Below, one piece after another: positions 37,165-50,100 of a stretch of DNA of 64,000 nt (position 1 is its first letter; each line of letters opens with the position of its first letter). The DNA comes from Pelodera strongyloides. Its lineage: Eukaryota; Nematoda; Chromadorea; Rhabditida; Rhabditidae. The stretch covers positions 316,779-380,778 of the forward strand of contig JAANDG010000068.1 of NCBI GenBank assembly GCA_036852015.1, given 5' to 3'. The notes beneath the pieces are model-generated. The model was given only the letters and a program-made list of their open reading frames with translations, had not been told where the DNA came from and did not search any database. The position numbers were made by a program, and so were the translations under genes.

Positions 37165-38249
37165 ATTATTATTATTTTCCGTGTGCAGCATTTCAGAAGT
37201 ATCAACCTGTTATTTTAAGATCATACCAATGTGAACTTTTCGACTCGCTGAACCAATAAACTATTATTATTGACCTGATTTTCGTAAACCAAACATATAA
37301 GTTAGAGTTGAAACATTTCCATTTTTATTCAAGTTGAAAGTTTGTATAGCACTACTATAATGTAGTGCAAGTGTATAATATATAATACGTTTTTTGTTGT
37401 TCCTTCCTTATATTTCTGTAAACTCTGTGAACATGAAATGGTCATTTCTATAAGAACGTCTCTCCGTAACCATAAGTAGCTTAGGTTTAACAAACACCAG
37501 ATTAAGTGATTGCATTTAAATAAGAATTAAGCCCTAGTATGAAAGACCCTAGAGCCTAGAGCTTTTATATGCAAGCATTTTGTCTATTCCAAAGCACAAA
37601 TCATCATCTGTTTCTAGACTGAACGAATTATGAAAACTGGTCGTGAGACTAAAGAAAGGTTGCAAAAAGCACTGTGGAGAACAGTCTGATTTTGGACTGA
37701 TTTTCTCCCTTTTTAGCATTTTTCTCATTTTGAAATGTGCACTTTTGTGGGGTGAAATCCGCACTTTCCGTATATGGACTAGATTTCTATCCAGTTTTTG
37801 ACCGCACGACCACTCATTACTGTCCAAATGTTTTCCATATATAAGGGAGGAATATAGAGAAGAAAGAAATAAGTTTGGTTTGGATTTGGGAGACCGCTCA
37901 TTTTACTTTGTAAATTACTTTACTCGAATACTTTGTTAATTTTAAGCTAGTATGAGTATAGCAGCCTTTACTCAAAACTGTCGCTTATTTATATGTATTG
38001 ACAAATTCAATATTAATTCTCAGAATAAACCATATTTGCGGTATGTTTCTGTTCTACGTAAACAGCCATTCGAAACTCAGATAAAACCTTGCCTAGTAAC
38101 CCACGTTCTTGTCTTCTTGATTAATCTTCTAATTGTAAGAATAAAAAAATAACATCAACTATTCTTTTCAAACGACCCTCCCTCAAATTCTCCCTCAAAT
38201 TAGCTCTTTTTCACTTTCACCTAATTATCTAACCGTTCCCTAATTCAGA
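37165..38249. other. Interval between sulfotransferase and collagen genes
   Basis: AT-rich; 3' flank of one gene and 5' flank of the next. No exon or repeat recognised. Confidence 0.5.
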
Positions 38250-40259
38250 ATGAAGGTGACGACAGCCACCGTGGTGGCTTCTTGTGTGTCGGCGGCCACA
38301 CTTCTGGCCTGTCTGGTCGCGATGTCATCCATTTACTCCGAGATCGCTTCTTTCCATCAGATTCTTGAATCAGAAGTCTCCATCTTCAGAGTAAGTTATG
38401 CGATTTCTTTAGGGGATCAATGAGCAAAATTATGCCTATTTCCCGAAATGAGGTCTTACACAAAAAAACTTAAATGTCATTAGTGTGCCGTTTTCATTCA
38501 ACGAGACAAACTTCTGAAATTTGGGGAGTCTTTGTTTTTTTTTCTCCGGGAGATTCCCGGACCCCGGAGCACCTTTTTATGTCTTACTTACCTTCCTATA
38601 GTATTATTCTGTCTTTTAGGATGCCACGGACGGTATGTGGAAGGATATCGTCACAATGGGACAGAACGGACGCAGAGTGAGAAGACAGTACGAAACAGCA
38701 GGGGGATACACATCTGGAGGTGGATCGATATTTGTTAACTTGTATTTCTATCGGCACTCTTCCACTTGCCTTGGAAATTGTCATGCAAACTAAAATATTG
38801 TGAGCGTGGCTCACATCTAGTAATCTAATAATCAACGAGGTGTTGTAGAGAAATACGCCTGCTAGATGCTCTTGCTTGGTTCACACTAAACTATCTTACT
38901 AACATTCCTGTCAGGCTGCGGTTCTAACGGCAGTGGACACGGATGTGAGAATTCCGATTCCGCCCCTGCGCAGGAGCCTCTCGACGTTCCTGCAGCTCCC
39001 GGAAGCCCGCCCGCTCAACCGCCATCTGTGCCGCCCGTCTTCAAGAACCCTGAACCTGGTATAGACAGTTTGCAATAACTATTTAGATACGCGAGGCTTG
39101 AAAACACATCCATTGAATATCATTTATTACGCAGAAATGCATTTTTGTCTACTATAATACCAAAAATCCATCGATATTAGAAATAGATTGTATTAAAGGA
39201 ATTAGAATAAGTTTGCATCTACTTACAGGACAGCCCGGTGCCACATGCAATTGCCGTGCCGATAACAAGTGCCCAGTGGGACCTCCTGGACCCAAGGGAA
39301 CTCCCGGTCTTCCCGGACCTGTGGGAATCCCTGGACTCGACGGAAAGCCCGGAGTTGAGGCTGATGACGTCACCCCACAGGATCAGAACGCTGCCTCTTG
39401 CTTCCACTGCCCACAGGGACCTACTGGACCTCCTGGAGCTCTTGGACGACCTGGACCTCGTGGAATGAAGGTATGAACTAGCTTAGTTTATGCGCTTATT
39501 TGCGGATCTATTCAGACTGCCTGTCGGTGCTGCGACACAAGGCCCAGAGGAAAGACCCTTTGGGACAACAGCATATATGAGAAGTAGAGAGAACATAGGA
39601 TGAAATCCTTTGCTTCAGGGTATTGATGGAAAACTCGGACACCCCGGAGTTGACGGTGAGCATGGTATGCCCGGAGAGCAAGGACCTCCCGGACCTTCCG
39701 GACCTCCCGGTGAGCCCGGAATCCCCGGAGAGAAGGGTAATGATGGAACCAGACCGATTGGACGACCTGGACCCAAGGGACCTCGTGGAGACTCTGTGAG
39801 TTCAATTTCTTGAATTATGAAGAAATCTATTATGACTGTGGCAGGTAACGCAGGTTGCGAAAATAACGTCTTATTACCGTCAAAGCGAACTTATTCGAAA
39901 ATTCACTTTTTCTTATCTTACGTGTTCACGTTGGGACGTAAATTCTCAGCCATTATTCTATCCAAGATACAGACAAATCCAAGCAATTTTATTTTCCAGT
40001 TCACTAAAATCCTTTTTAGGGCCGCCCAGGACCTCAGGGCCAGAACGGTCTTCACGGACCTCGTGGACCATCCGGACCTCCCGGACCCTCGGGTGAGCAA
40101 GGACCTCCCGGACCCGGCGGACCTGACGGAGACGAGGGAGATGAGGGAGAACTGGGCCGTGTCGGAAAGGACGCCGAGTACTGTCCCTGTCCCAACCGTG
40201 CTGACGGAGTCGACAACCCGACTGGCGGAGACAGAGCCGGATACCAATTCCAACTTTAA
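38250..40259 (+). CDS. Cuticle collagen
   Basis: Secreted structural collagen of the nematode cuticle. Six exons join in phase to 347 residues: 38250-38390, 38620-38719, 38915-39058, 39229-39470, 39619-39795 and 40020-40259. The N-terminal hydrophobic segment ([20 protein letters not shown]) with SEI after it matches the conserved Col_cuticle_N domain. A subtilisin (BLI-4-type) cleavage site is at RRVRRQ near residue 70. A Pro/Ala-rich stretch follows, then [15 protein letters not shown] opens the first Gly-X-Y run. Runs are interrupted by CFHC near residue 178 and end before [10 protein letters not shown]. Paired cysteines between Gly-X-Y blocks are standard in the family and form trimer cross-links. 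The start directly follows AATTCAG, a trans-splice site. Confidence 0.96.
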
Positions 40260-41341
40260 GATGACAAAGAATATATCGGTGGATAAACAACGCCGAGGTT
40301 ACAATAAAGCAATTCGATTTCCCTTGATCATTTTGTGAGACCATTTCCACAAACAGAATTCGTATCAAGTGACTTTTGAAACAATAGAGATTGCTTGCGC
40401 TTACTTGTAAAGCGAACGTAAACGAGTTTTAGCGTAACTAGCGATGTTCAGGTAAAAGTAAACAAACGCATACAGTACTGAGTTTATGCAGTAGGATTCC
40501 ACACAAAATCTCATTGGCAGGCAATGCAAAGATGAGCCCGACGAAGTTACGCAAACAAACCAAACAGAGGGCCGAATTGTTGTACGATATACGATACCTT
40601 CAAGGTAAAGGATAACAGTTCGCAGAACACAAAGACGAACTTGACTCTTGACTAACTTAACAAAGGGCAATTAATTCTTTTTTTTTTTTCGTCTCATTCC
40701 CGGTTTTAGAATTTTCATTTTGGTCAATTCTATGAATATATTATGTTCAGGACCTTCTATGTGTGTATAATACGGAAATTACGTCCTAATTAAAACGAAA
40801 CGTAAAGAAGTCTAAGTTATACGATTCTATGTATAAAATATAACAAAATTATATTATATTAGATATCTGAAAAAATTAGGAATAAGATAAATAGGATTAT
40901 AAAATATGGGAGGATCACCTCGTTTCGACCCCCCTAAGCATAAGTCATAGACAGTTAGATCTGTGATCCTCTTTACATACTAGAAGCAAGCGGCGTATCT
41001 GTATTCTGATTTGACACCATCCTGTCTGAGTAAACATCACTTTACACGCTTGACACCTCTGATTACCTCAAAAGATGACGATGACAGCACTGCTACGCTC
41101 GACAACATCCGTATTTGTATTCCTCATGAGCAAAAAGGGAAGTAAAAATAAAACAATAGGCTTTGATGACTAATCATTCATCGCGTATTTGTTCTAAATA
41201 AGAATGCGCACACAATTTTGCAATATTTGTGCAGCTGGGCCACTCAAATGAAAATATGAAATACAGAAAATGGAACTACGAAACCACTCGCAAATTTTTG
41301 TTTTATAATATTAATCTTAATTATTATTATTTTATACTTAG

Positions 41342-41389
<48 letters not shown>

Positions 41390-41461
41390 GTTATAATAAT
41401 AATAATTATTATTCTTATTTTATGCAGATTATTATGATTATTATCATTAATTACAGACAAT
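40260..41461. other. Interval between collagen and cysteine-rich protein genes
   Basis: AT-rich, no gene recognised. Contains the (ATT)n microsatellite at 41327-41413. Confidence 0.5.
41327..41413. repeat. (TTA)n microsatellite
   Basis: More than 20 TTA units, followed by an inverted TAATAATAAT, so part can fold on itself. Confidence 0.95.
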
Positions 41462-42341
41462 ATGATCAAAATACTACTACTGTTAACCCTGGTCACATCA
41501 GTAAGGTGTCAACGATATCTTTGTGGAACAGAACAATACCCATTTCTGTCGGAAGTTCGTAAGTAAACCGTTAGAAATTCGTTTTTTTTTGTTTCGTTCT
41601 GAAGCTCCTACGCAAAATTAGAATCGCCTGGTATCGATTTATTTTGTCACCGTGAATCACAGCCAACTAGATTACTTTATTACACAGGGGTTCTAAGCAG
41701 AGTGGACGACAGTTCTATATAGATCTAGATAACTAAAGCGTACATAAACCACTTTTCTTTAATACGGTATAACAGCCGGTTTTTGAACGCATGCTGGACG
41801 GTTTATTCCCAAGTAGTGTATGCTAATAACTGCGCAATTTTTAGTGTAATTATATGCATTTGCACTCAACATATGGAAATGAAGTTTCCAACATGCGTTT
41901 CAAAACCGGTCGTTATATCGCTTTAAATTTTCAGCTTGCAGTCAACACAAAGTGTGCATGAACGGAGGCTTCAAACTCGACCTTACTTGTGATAGTAACT
42001 ATACATGCCAGGTGAGGAATATCAGCCAAACAATTGTCTTATATAAAAACAATCAGTGCGGACCAAAGTTGGTGCTTTATCTTGTACGGCGATGAACTCA
42101 GGACTGCTGCAAAGTACAGTCTTGCAGACTTTTGCCATCGCGTTTATCCAATAAGCAACTGTTTCCCTTAAACACTACATGTCCTCTTCAGGCTTACATG
42201 CCCAATGCGGTGTGCGTCGATAGATGTTGCTGCACAATTCCAGTAATCCAAGGGCCACTTACACCACAGAGAGATCAAGCATCAAGCCATTTATCCTATA
42301 TGCTATCAATTATATTTGCTTTGTTGCATAAATGTATATAA
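41462..42341 (+). CDS. Small secreted cysteine-rich protein, possibly GPI-anchored
   Basis: Family not recognised with certainty. Three exons join in phase to 107 residues: 41462-41558, 41935-42011 and 42192-42341. The signal peptide is MIKILLLLTLVTSVRCQ. The mature part has about ten cysteines, including CGTEQYPFLSE, CSQHKVCMNGGFKLDLTCD, YTCQ and DRCCC. The C-terminus is hydrophobic (LSYMLSIIFALLHKC), which could be a GPI-attachment signal; with the cysteine spacing this suggests a Ly6/uPAR-like or other nematode surface fold, as inference only. The start follows TTACAG by 5 nt. Intron 1 contains a TTAA element ending 8 nt before the exon 2 acceptor. Confidence 0.75.
41759..41926. mobile_element. 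TTAA / CCGG element, family 2
   Basis: About 168 bp between TTAA sites; left arm AACAGCCGGTTTTTGAACGCATG, right arm CGTTTCAAAACCGGTCG then TTATATCGCTTTAA. The left end has decayed. Its right TTAA is 8 nt from an AG acceptor. Confidence 0.8.
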
Positions 42342-42449
42342 ATGGTAGCAATGGATAGTCACAAAATAATAAGGAAAGTTTATCTCCCAAACACGCACGA
42401 AAATGATTTAATATTTGTATACTCCCACCGAAAAAGCATAAACCCTTCA

Positions 42450-42841
42450 AAAAAACTTTTATTCCACAATAATTTTAAGCTTAAAGCGACTAAAAATTAG
42501 TCAAACAACGTACCGTCATTAGCAATACTTAAAACATTCTACGTTGTTAGTATCAAATTGTTATCACACCAAAAAACACTAGTAGGGTCTTTATGCAATA
42601 TCCAATATCATATTTTCACGAATTTTACGCATATAAATTACCAAAAAAAAACTTTTATTCCACAATAGTTTTAAGCTTAAAGCGACTAAAAATTAGTCAA
42701 ACAACGTACCGTCATTAGCAATACTTAAAACATTCTACGTTGTTAGTATCAAATTGTTATCACACCAAAAAACACTAGTAGGGTCTTTATGCAATATCCA
42801 ATATCACATTTTCACGAATTTACGCATATAAATTACTTTCC
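42450..42841. repeat. 196-bp tandem duplication
   Basis: Two head-to-tail copies from AACTTTTATTCCACAAT to CGCATATAAATTAC, period 196, differing at only a few positions, so recent. Confidence 0.95.
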
Positions 42842-43959
42842 AAACAATGATCAGAACACACTAAATCCCATAACCCATTCCCTTGGTAATATAATAAGAT
42901 TATAATAATTATGCAATTCATAGAACTGAAAATAAATTTTAGGCAAAGAAATCAAAACTCAGAAAGTGAGCTGCTTACGTTACGAATCAAGTGTCAAAGA
43001 TAGATATGGAGAGCAGCGACTTGGGTGATCGCAATACTTACAATTAGCAACTAAGAATTATTACATTAATTAATTGTTTCCATACAATACGTAGCCGAAT
43101 GACCACCACATACCAGAATGGATTCAGTACACGCAGTGTAGTCCTACTGTGGTGATATTCACTACTAACATTACAGTGCAAGTGGTGGCGCACAGTACAT
43201 GAAAAGGCTACAGTACTTTTATATGCAAATATTGCCTCATTCACGGAAGTGCCCACGAATGCAGTTTTTTTTTACATCTACGGACCACATGGCACACAAA
43301 CCACCATGTTCCCCCGACCAGACGAAATAGATTATCTGGTCCCGGTCCCAAACAGAATAAATTAGCAACTTAAACGGTGCTCACAAATCTCAAAAAGAAA
43401 GACACTCATAGGCACAATATCATAATATACCTCATAATATTTAGATATGAAAACGCATTTGGCATGACTATATAATGACTTACTCATATTGCGGAACAAT
43501 CTAACATCACATAGGTGTAATAAATCACAGAGGAGAAAGAAACCTTTGGAATTTGTAGACCGAAGTGAGCCTAGGCACTAACTGAAGATAGCACGATTAA
43601 TAAATAGCTAGTAAAAGAGATTGATCGTAATGGATAGTAACAATTAAACAGAACTTCTTATTATTCGAATCTATGCCTCTTAATCTAGGTAAATGGCCAA
43701 ATCTTAACAATGGGGAAAAGGCACATAAACGTAGCTAAAGCACACTAAAATCACAACAACATTTCATAAATGAAAATGATCGAACCTAACATATTAATTA
43801 TGACCAGAAAAAGATATATCACACAAAAAAAAACAAGCAAAAAAAAAAAAAAAAAAAAAAAAAAGAAAAATATAAAAATCAAACAACAATTACTCAAAGA
43901 CGTTTTCACAGACTTTTTTCAAACAAAACTCACCCAAATAGGCAGGGCCGACGAGGTTC

Positions 43960-44106
43960 AGAGGCTTATTCCCCAACATACAGGGAGACCTCCCTAGGTT
44001 CATCTCCGCTCTGAATCTCTTCTGCTCTCTCAGTCTCTATGCACAATTTAGCTCCCTGGAGAGGCCAGGGAGGGCTCCCTGTGTGTTGGTGAATACGGCC
44101 TCATGA
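43960..44106. mobile_element. Inverted-repeat element in the SPT2 3' flank
   Basis: CCAACATACAGGGAGACCTCCCT near 43971 is the inverse of AGGGAGGGCTCCCTGTGTGTTGG near 44066. The right end GGTGAATACGGCCTCA is shared with the elements at 7616 and 61816. It starts about 18 nt past the SPT2 stop, so probably in the 3' untranslated region. Confidence 0.65.
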
Positions 44107-44123
44107 GCCTCCAAATTATTGCT

Positions 44124-47100
44124 TCAAATGGCTTCGCTGGCACCTTTCTTTGCTTCACGAATATCCTCCAAAAGGCCGAGACGCTTACTTCGAGCCTCTT
44201 CCTAAAATACAAAATAAATATAAAAACACCAAATAAAAGAGCCAGAAAAAAGTTTACCGAAAACTGAAGCTTAACCGCTTAAAGCGAAACACCGGCCGGT
44301 TTTTGAAACGCATCCTGGACAACTGAATTCTTACGTATTTATGCAAATTTACTCGAATTTAGATCGACTTTTTATTCTAATTTAAGTTCATTTGCATAAG
44401 CTGCATACGAATGCTGGTGTACTCGATTTCAAAAACCGGCCGATATTTCGCTTTAACTTAGGAAAAGGAATAACCAGGAACCTAGTTTCGACTCCTAAGT
44501 TATGGGACGGATACAAAACAAATTTCTACCAACCGAACACCATACATATGTGAAAGTGAGTAACAGAATGTTGGGTTCTTGTTTGGACGTCATCCTTTAT
44601 TTCTTCCATCCTAATTCGTAAATCACATAATGACATAAAAACGACCTTGGATATAGAGCTGAAGCTGGCCTCCATGCTCCTTTCATCAATCATCCGCTCA
44701 CGCTCACGCCACTTCTTCTTGTCGTAGTTCTTGTTAATACTCTGCAAAGAATTAAGTTACCGTTGATAACGTATCATATCAACAGAGCCGTTAGGCGCTG
44801 CACGAATAGACATGCTTTCAAAAATCATAATAACGCGCGCCTAGCCCCAAGCCCAATTTCTTTAAACTACTCATTATCAGTACATCAGTAGGAAAACCTC
44901 CCAATTTAACCAAAAACAAATGTAACTACAACCATGCATGGTTCACATTTTCACATTACGGATTATTATTCCGATTTTAGGATAATATAAAAAAGCGCTG
45001 TTGCGCTGTTCTCGCCTATCGGCCTATCCTATCTTATCACTGATAACTGCTCATGCTCACAAAGTAAAGACAACAACTAGTTGAGATACGAACCCTGAGT
45101 GTCTCCTCAAAGTCTCCTCTCGTGATCTCCTCATCCACATCGATCGAATCATCGATGAAATCATCCATGTCGGAGTCATAGTCATCCTCTTCCTCCTCGT
45201 AGTCATCCTCATAATCGGACATCTCCTCGCGGCGACGTCTCATCTCCTCCATACGCTCACGGTCGACACTACAGTAAGACATTAAGGAAGGTATTGTAAA
45301 CACAAGTGTACCGTAACAAGGAATCAATAGTACAGTAATAGGGAACTTCAAATGCAAAACCAATTATTTCGCAAACATGTTTCCTACTTTGGAGCTTTTT
45401 TCAAAGTTAAAATAGCCAATTGAACGATCGATGATAGGCTGAATGGGAAACAGTAAGTTAAACCATTTTAGTTTCAAAACGTTTCCGAGTTATAAATATA
45501 AACATACAGGCTCATATTTGCATATCGTCTCTCCTTCTCCTTTTGTCGTCGACGCTTCTCCAATTCACGTTCTCTCTCGCGAGCCCGCTGCCTGTCTCGC
45601 TCAATTCGTTCGCGTTCCGAAATCGCTCTCTCATTTGGTGCTGACGATGACCTGAGCGAGTGATATGGGTTTATGTGTTAATTTTGTTAGCGTTAGGGAT
45701 GCATCTAGGAAGCCGAAATTAAAACGAAATTGGCTGAAAAGGTATTAGCAATTGGCATGCAGCACCAGTAACCTTCATTTAATCTAAGAGTTATCTAAGA
45801 GTTATGACTGCAGCATACATGTTGGGCGACGTGTTGTAAAGAAACAAAGAAGCTACCTCGCTACTAACATAAACTATCTAGGAATCCACATTTGTGGGTA
45901 GAACCTGTTACAAAAATGTAAACCACAATCGTACCTGCCCATTTTCTCCCTCGCAAGCTGTTCCCTCTTGTCTCTCACACGATTTCGCTCAATATCATGG
46001 GCTCGTGAGGATGACGATGCTGCAATACAAAAACATTGACACTAAGTAAGCATGGAGATGTGGTTGATCAATAAGTTGATGAGAATTGAGAACTAACAAA
46101 GTGTGGATAACTGCATAATCCTGCATTTCCTTAGGGCGCATTCGAGCTGGGCAAAATGCGCAAATTTCGCGAAATAATCAGTTCGAGTTGATAGGGCGAG
46201 AGATTGTTGACAAATAAGAGGGCCCAGGAAAAAAAAATATTTCCAAGACTCCGCGTCTCTCATATGAGCGGGATATTTCGTAGCGCGCTAACCCTGGCTA
46301 ACAGTGAACTCGAACTGATTATTTCGCGAAATTTGCGCATTTTGCCCAACTCGAATGCGCCCTTAAAAAACAAGGTAAACAAAGAGCACCAGTGGCGAAT
46401 CAAAATTATGCCAAATTTTATTGCGCACACACAGAAAGGCGAGGATTTCACGAAGCGTGAACAAGAAAAATCCTCCCGTTTTTTCATAAAGAATAAAGAC
46501 CGAATCACCGAACCTATACAGCACCTAAACCCCAAAACGCCATCCCGCTCCACATCCGAACAATTGAAACACTACCTCCTTTCACGCTCGACGAAGATCC
46601 CGATCCATATGATTTACTCGAAGTGGGTGGTCTCTCCCGCTCTCCCGACCCATACGACTTGCTCGAAGTGGTTGGTCTCTCCCTCTCCCTTTCTCTCTCC
46701 GATCTTTGAGATGAGTGCGAATGCGAGGGAGGCGGAGGCATTGAAGCGGAATTATTCCCAGCAGCTTGTTGTTGCATCTTGTAGCGAATATCACCCGGAA
46801 GGTACTTCTTGCCTAATAACATGACATTAAACATTAACAACAACCCTGACGATATGCAGAAAAGACATTCCCGTTTCTCTCTGCTCACAAGCTCGAGCGA
46901 TATTACCTCAAAAGGTGGGGAACTACAAATACATACAGCTACACACACCGTGAAGGACAGAAAATTTTCTGTGTATCGTGTATGGGATAACGGCTTCAGG
47001 ATTGCACACGGAAACTAAAATACACCAACTGCTAGATCTTGTCGGAACAGCAACAATAAGAGCATACAACATACACCGGTGCTAAGTGCTAACCGTCTAA

Positions 47101-50100
47101 CCTTAAAAAGTAAACCCAAAATGGAACAATAAGGGAAAAGAATAAAACATACCAGGTACCGGAGGAGGGATCAAAGGAGGAGGAGTTGGTGCCTTCTGGA
47201 AGCGACCGCGTCTGAAATACAAATATAAAATATACAATGTAGGTATAAAGTGATGTACACTGTCACGCACTACAGCGCACCATCAAAATTCTAAGGTTAT
47301 TCGAAAAGCCATCGACATTCGAAGATTATTCGAAATTTCTAAATTCTTGTCACGTTCCCTTATAGATTTGTGTACTGAGATAATGGAATTCTGGAAAAAA
47401 AAACATACCCTTCCTTCTTCACAGGTTTTTCTCCATTTTCAGCAGTCGTGGCCGGTTTGGAAGAGCTGCAAAACATAAAAAAATATAATCCACAACATCA
47501 CCACATGGCATACTAGGATAATGCACAAATGTGACCAGAAAATATAGACGTGCGAGCGACAAAATATGTGCAAGAGTGCAAGAGATCAGTTCTGGACACA
47601 GAAACGTTCCTACCTTGAAGACTTTTCATATCTATCCACAGATGACTTTGATGGTGGTGGTGGAGGAGGAGGATGTCGGCTATATGACGATGAACTAGCA
47701 GAAGGACGCCTAGAAAAGAAATAAATAAATAAAGGATAATCTGTTTCATAGGACCCACGCTAAGGCTGAGATCTACAACGAAGACATCAATGCCAAATTC
47801 CCAAGATATCGATTACACTAAACCCATAGTTATAGTATAGATGCCAAAGTAGATATTAGATCTCTAGTCTCCCTTTTACCTTACATCTTACAAAAAAGAA
47901 GAAACGATAATAAAGCTCACGAAACGGATGTCGGTGGTGGGCGTGGCCTATCTCGTTCCCTTTCTCTTTCTCTATGCTCTGGCCGATTTGAGCTTCCTGA
48001 ACCAGACGGCCTGTTCGCCATATACGAACTGGGTGTACGCGAAGAATTGCCACTGCTTCCTGGTCTTGATGACGATCGGTCACGATCATCACTGAAAGGA
48101 TTCTATTAATAAACTATGCCTTCAGGCCTTCAGTCTTCAGTTCAAACCCCAAATCCTCAATGAAGGGAGCTGTAGCTCATATACGAAATTTAAATGCATC
48201 ACACGAGAACGGTAAACAGTCCAACTAAACCAGGGTCAAAATGAAAAATACAAGTAGGAAACGCACATTCGAGCTTTCTTCTCCGGCACAGGTGGTGGTG
48301 GGATGGGGGCCAGTGTTGGAGGTGGCATCTTTCCTTGTGTAATTGCCTCCGCCTGCTTCATCAGTGTACTGAATAATGAACATACACTCATCACATAAAT
48401 AAAAGGGATACTATGGGAAATATTCTAACTATAAAGTCAGGAAAACGTTGTAATCGGTAATAAGTAATAATAATCCGTAAAGATGACCTAATAAAAGCAT
48501 ACTAATATCAAGCGAGAATCGAGAATCGAAATACGAGCTAGCAATTCCATAAAACAACGAACAACTCGGTAAAAAAAGAGTAAAGACAAAAAACCAATAA
48601 CTCGATACAACAAACTTGAAATCAATGGGAGGCGGGGCAGGTCGTTTTTTCTTCTCCATCGGTTTCTCCTGCGACTTCTTTTTGCCGTCTGGAGGAGGCG
48701 AAAAGTGGTCGCGACTAAAAGTACGCGAAAATTATTTTGTTACGTATTACGTCAAAGGCCAACATAAAAAAAACATGTTTATTCTAGAACTAGAACACAG
48801 CGTCACCCCGGAAGGTAAGCATTTTCTACTTACTACAGAACTCTCAACAATCCCGTCAAGAATCAAGAATCCGAGGCCTGGAGGCCTACAGATCCAAGCT
48901 CAACGTGGTAGTTCAGAAAACAGTTACTTATATAAAGTGATCTACATTGTGGTCTTCGCGATCGCAAAGAGGTTCTAGAGGCACATTATTTTATTATTTT
49001 CTCGCTTACCTTGTTATTTTGTACTTGTCGTTTTTATCAATAAACCTTTATGAATACACATACGAAATTAATCCATAATTAAACTACCTGGATGCATGTC
49101 GAGAACTCAATCCAGCCAGTGAATTCGACTTGGAGGTTGCCACCCGATGTGGTGTTTTTGGTTGCCCAGCTGTTTGTTTTTTGGCCTGCAAATTAGGTTG
49201 ATATGTTGATAATTAATAGTTCACCGACATCCAGCCACCATATTACTGACGTAAAGTGAACCGTGAACGACGACGGAACAAAATAACAAACGCAAATTAT
49301 TAACAGACTGAAGATACATACAACACGGCAAGAAAAAAGAACCATGTGACTCCGGGTGGCAGTGGCACGTTATCAGTGAGAATAGCTAAAAAAAGAAGAA
49401 GAAAGAACTGCGAAAAGAAAATAGCAATATTTACAACAGTACACCCCACCTTCTCCTCTATTTGTTTCTTCAGTTGGATCGCCTTATACACTCCACTTCG
49501 ATAACTGTCAGCAAGACGTTCTTGTTCATCCTTGATAATGAATAGTCTTTGTTTAAAATAAACACGGCAGAAAGTGGAAGTTCACACGCCCAACAAATTA
49601 CACAACACATTCAAAATTTCAAAAAGAGAGCACAATTAAGCAAACTGTGCTAATTTGGGATAAAAAAGCATCACGAACCTAGGTTCAGGATCATCACAAG
49701 TATTAACTAAAAATGAAATAAAATACACATAATAACGGTTTATTGACATAACAACGTGTTAGTGAGTAAGTGAGTGTTAAGCTGTCCGGGAGTTTACCTG
49801 TTCGCGGTCGTGTCTTTTCCTAAGTTCGTCCAAATGCTCCGTTGTACCATAACGAATTTGAAGATCAATCGGATTCATACCAAAGTGACGTGCTATTTTC
49901 TTGTTTGCCTAGAGTGAAAATGTATTAGACTGATTACCTTACCTTCTCGAAGTGATTTCGTGTTGCGAATGCTTTGTTATATTTTTAGGAACTTAAATGG
50001 AGAAATACAAGGCGAAAAATCCCAACCTTTCCCCCGTTGGCTTTCAGTCGCAACTCGGCTAACTTGTCCAATTCCTTCTTTTTCTCTTTATCCGCCTTTC

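Larger units (their letters stand above)
42342..44123. other. 3' flanks of cysteine-rich protein and SPT2 genes
   Basis: No exon recognised. Holds a 196-bp tandem duplication, an A-rich tract at 43825-43870 and a hairpin element at about 43960-44106. Confidence 0.5.

Noticed and set aside
39817..40368. Long frames on both strands over the last collagen exon
   Set aside because: Shadow frames of the Gly-X-Y coding repeat, which is biased enough to stay open in other frames.
46204..46824. 206-codon plus-strand open frame
   Set aside because: It is antisense to an SPT2 exon (46815-46580) and runs through a palindromic element; no protein similarity seen.
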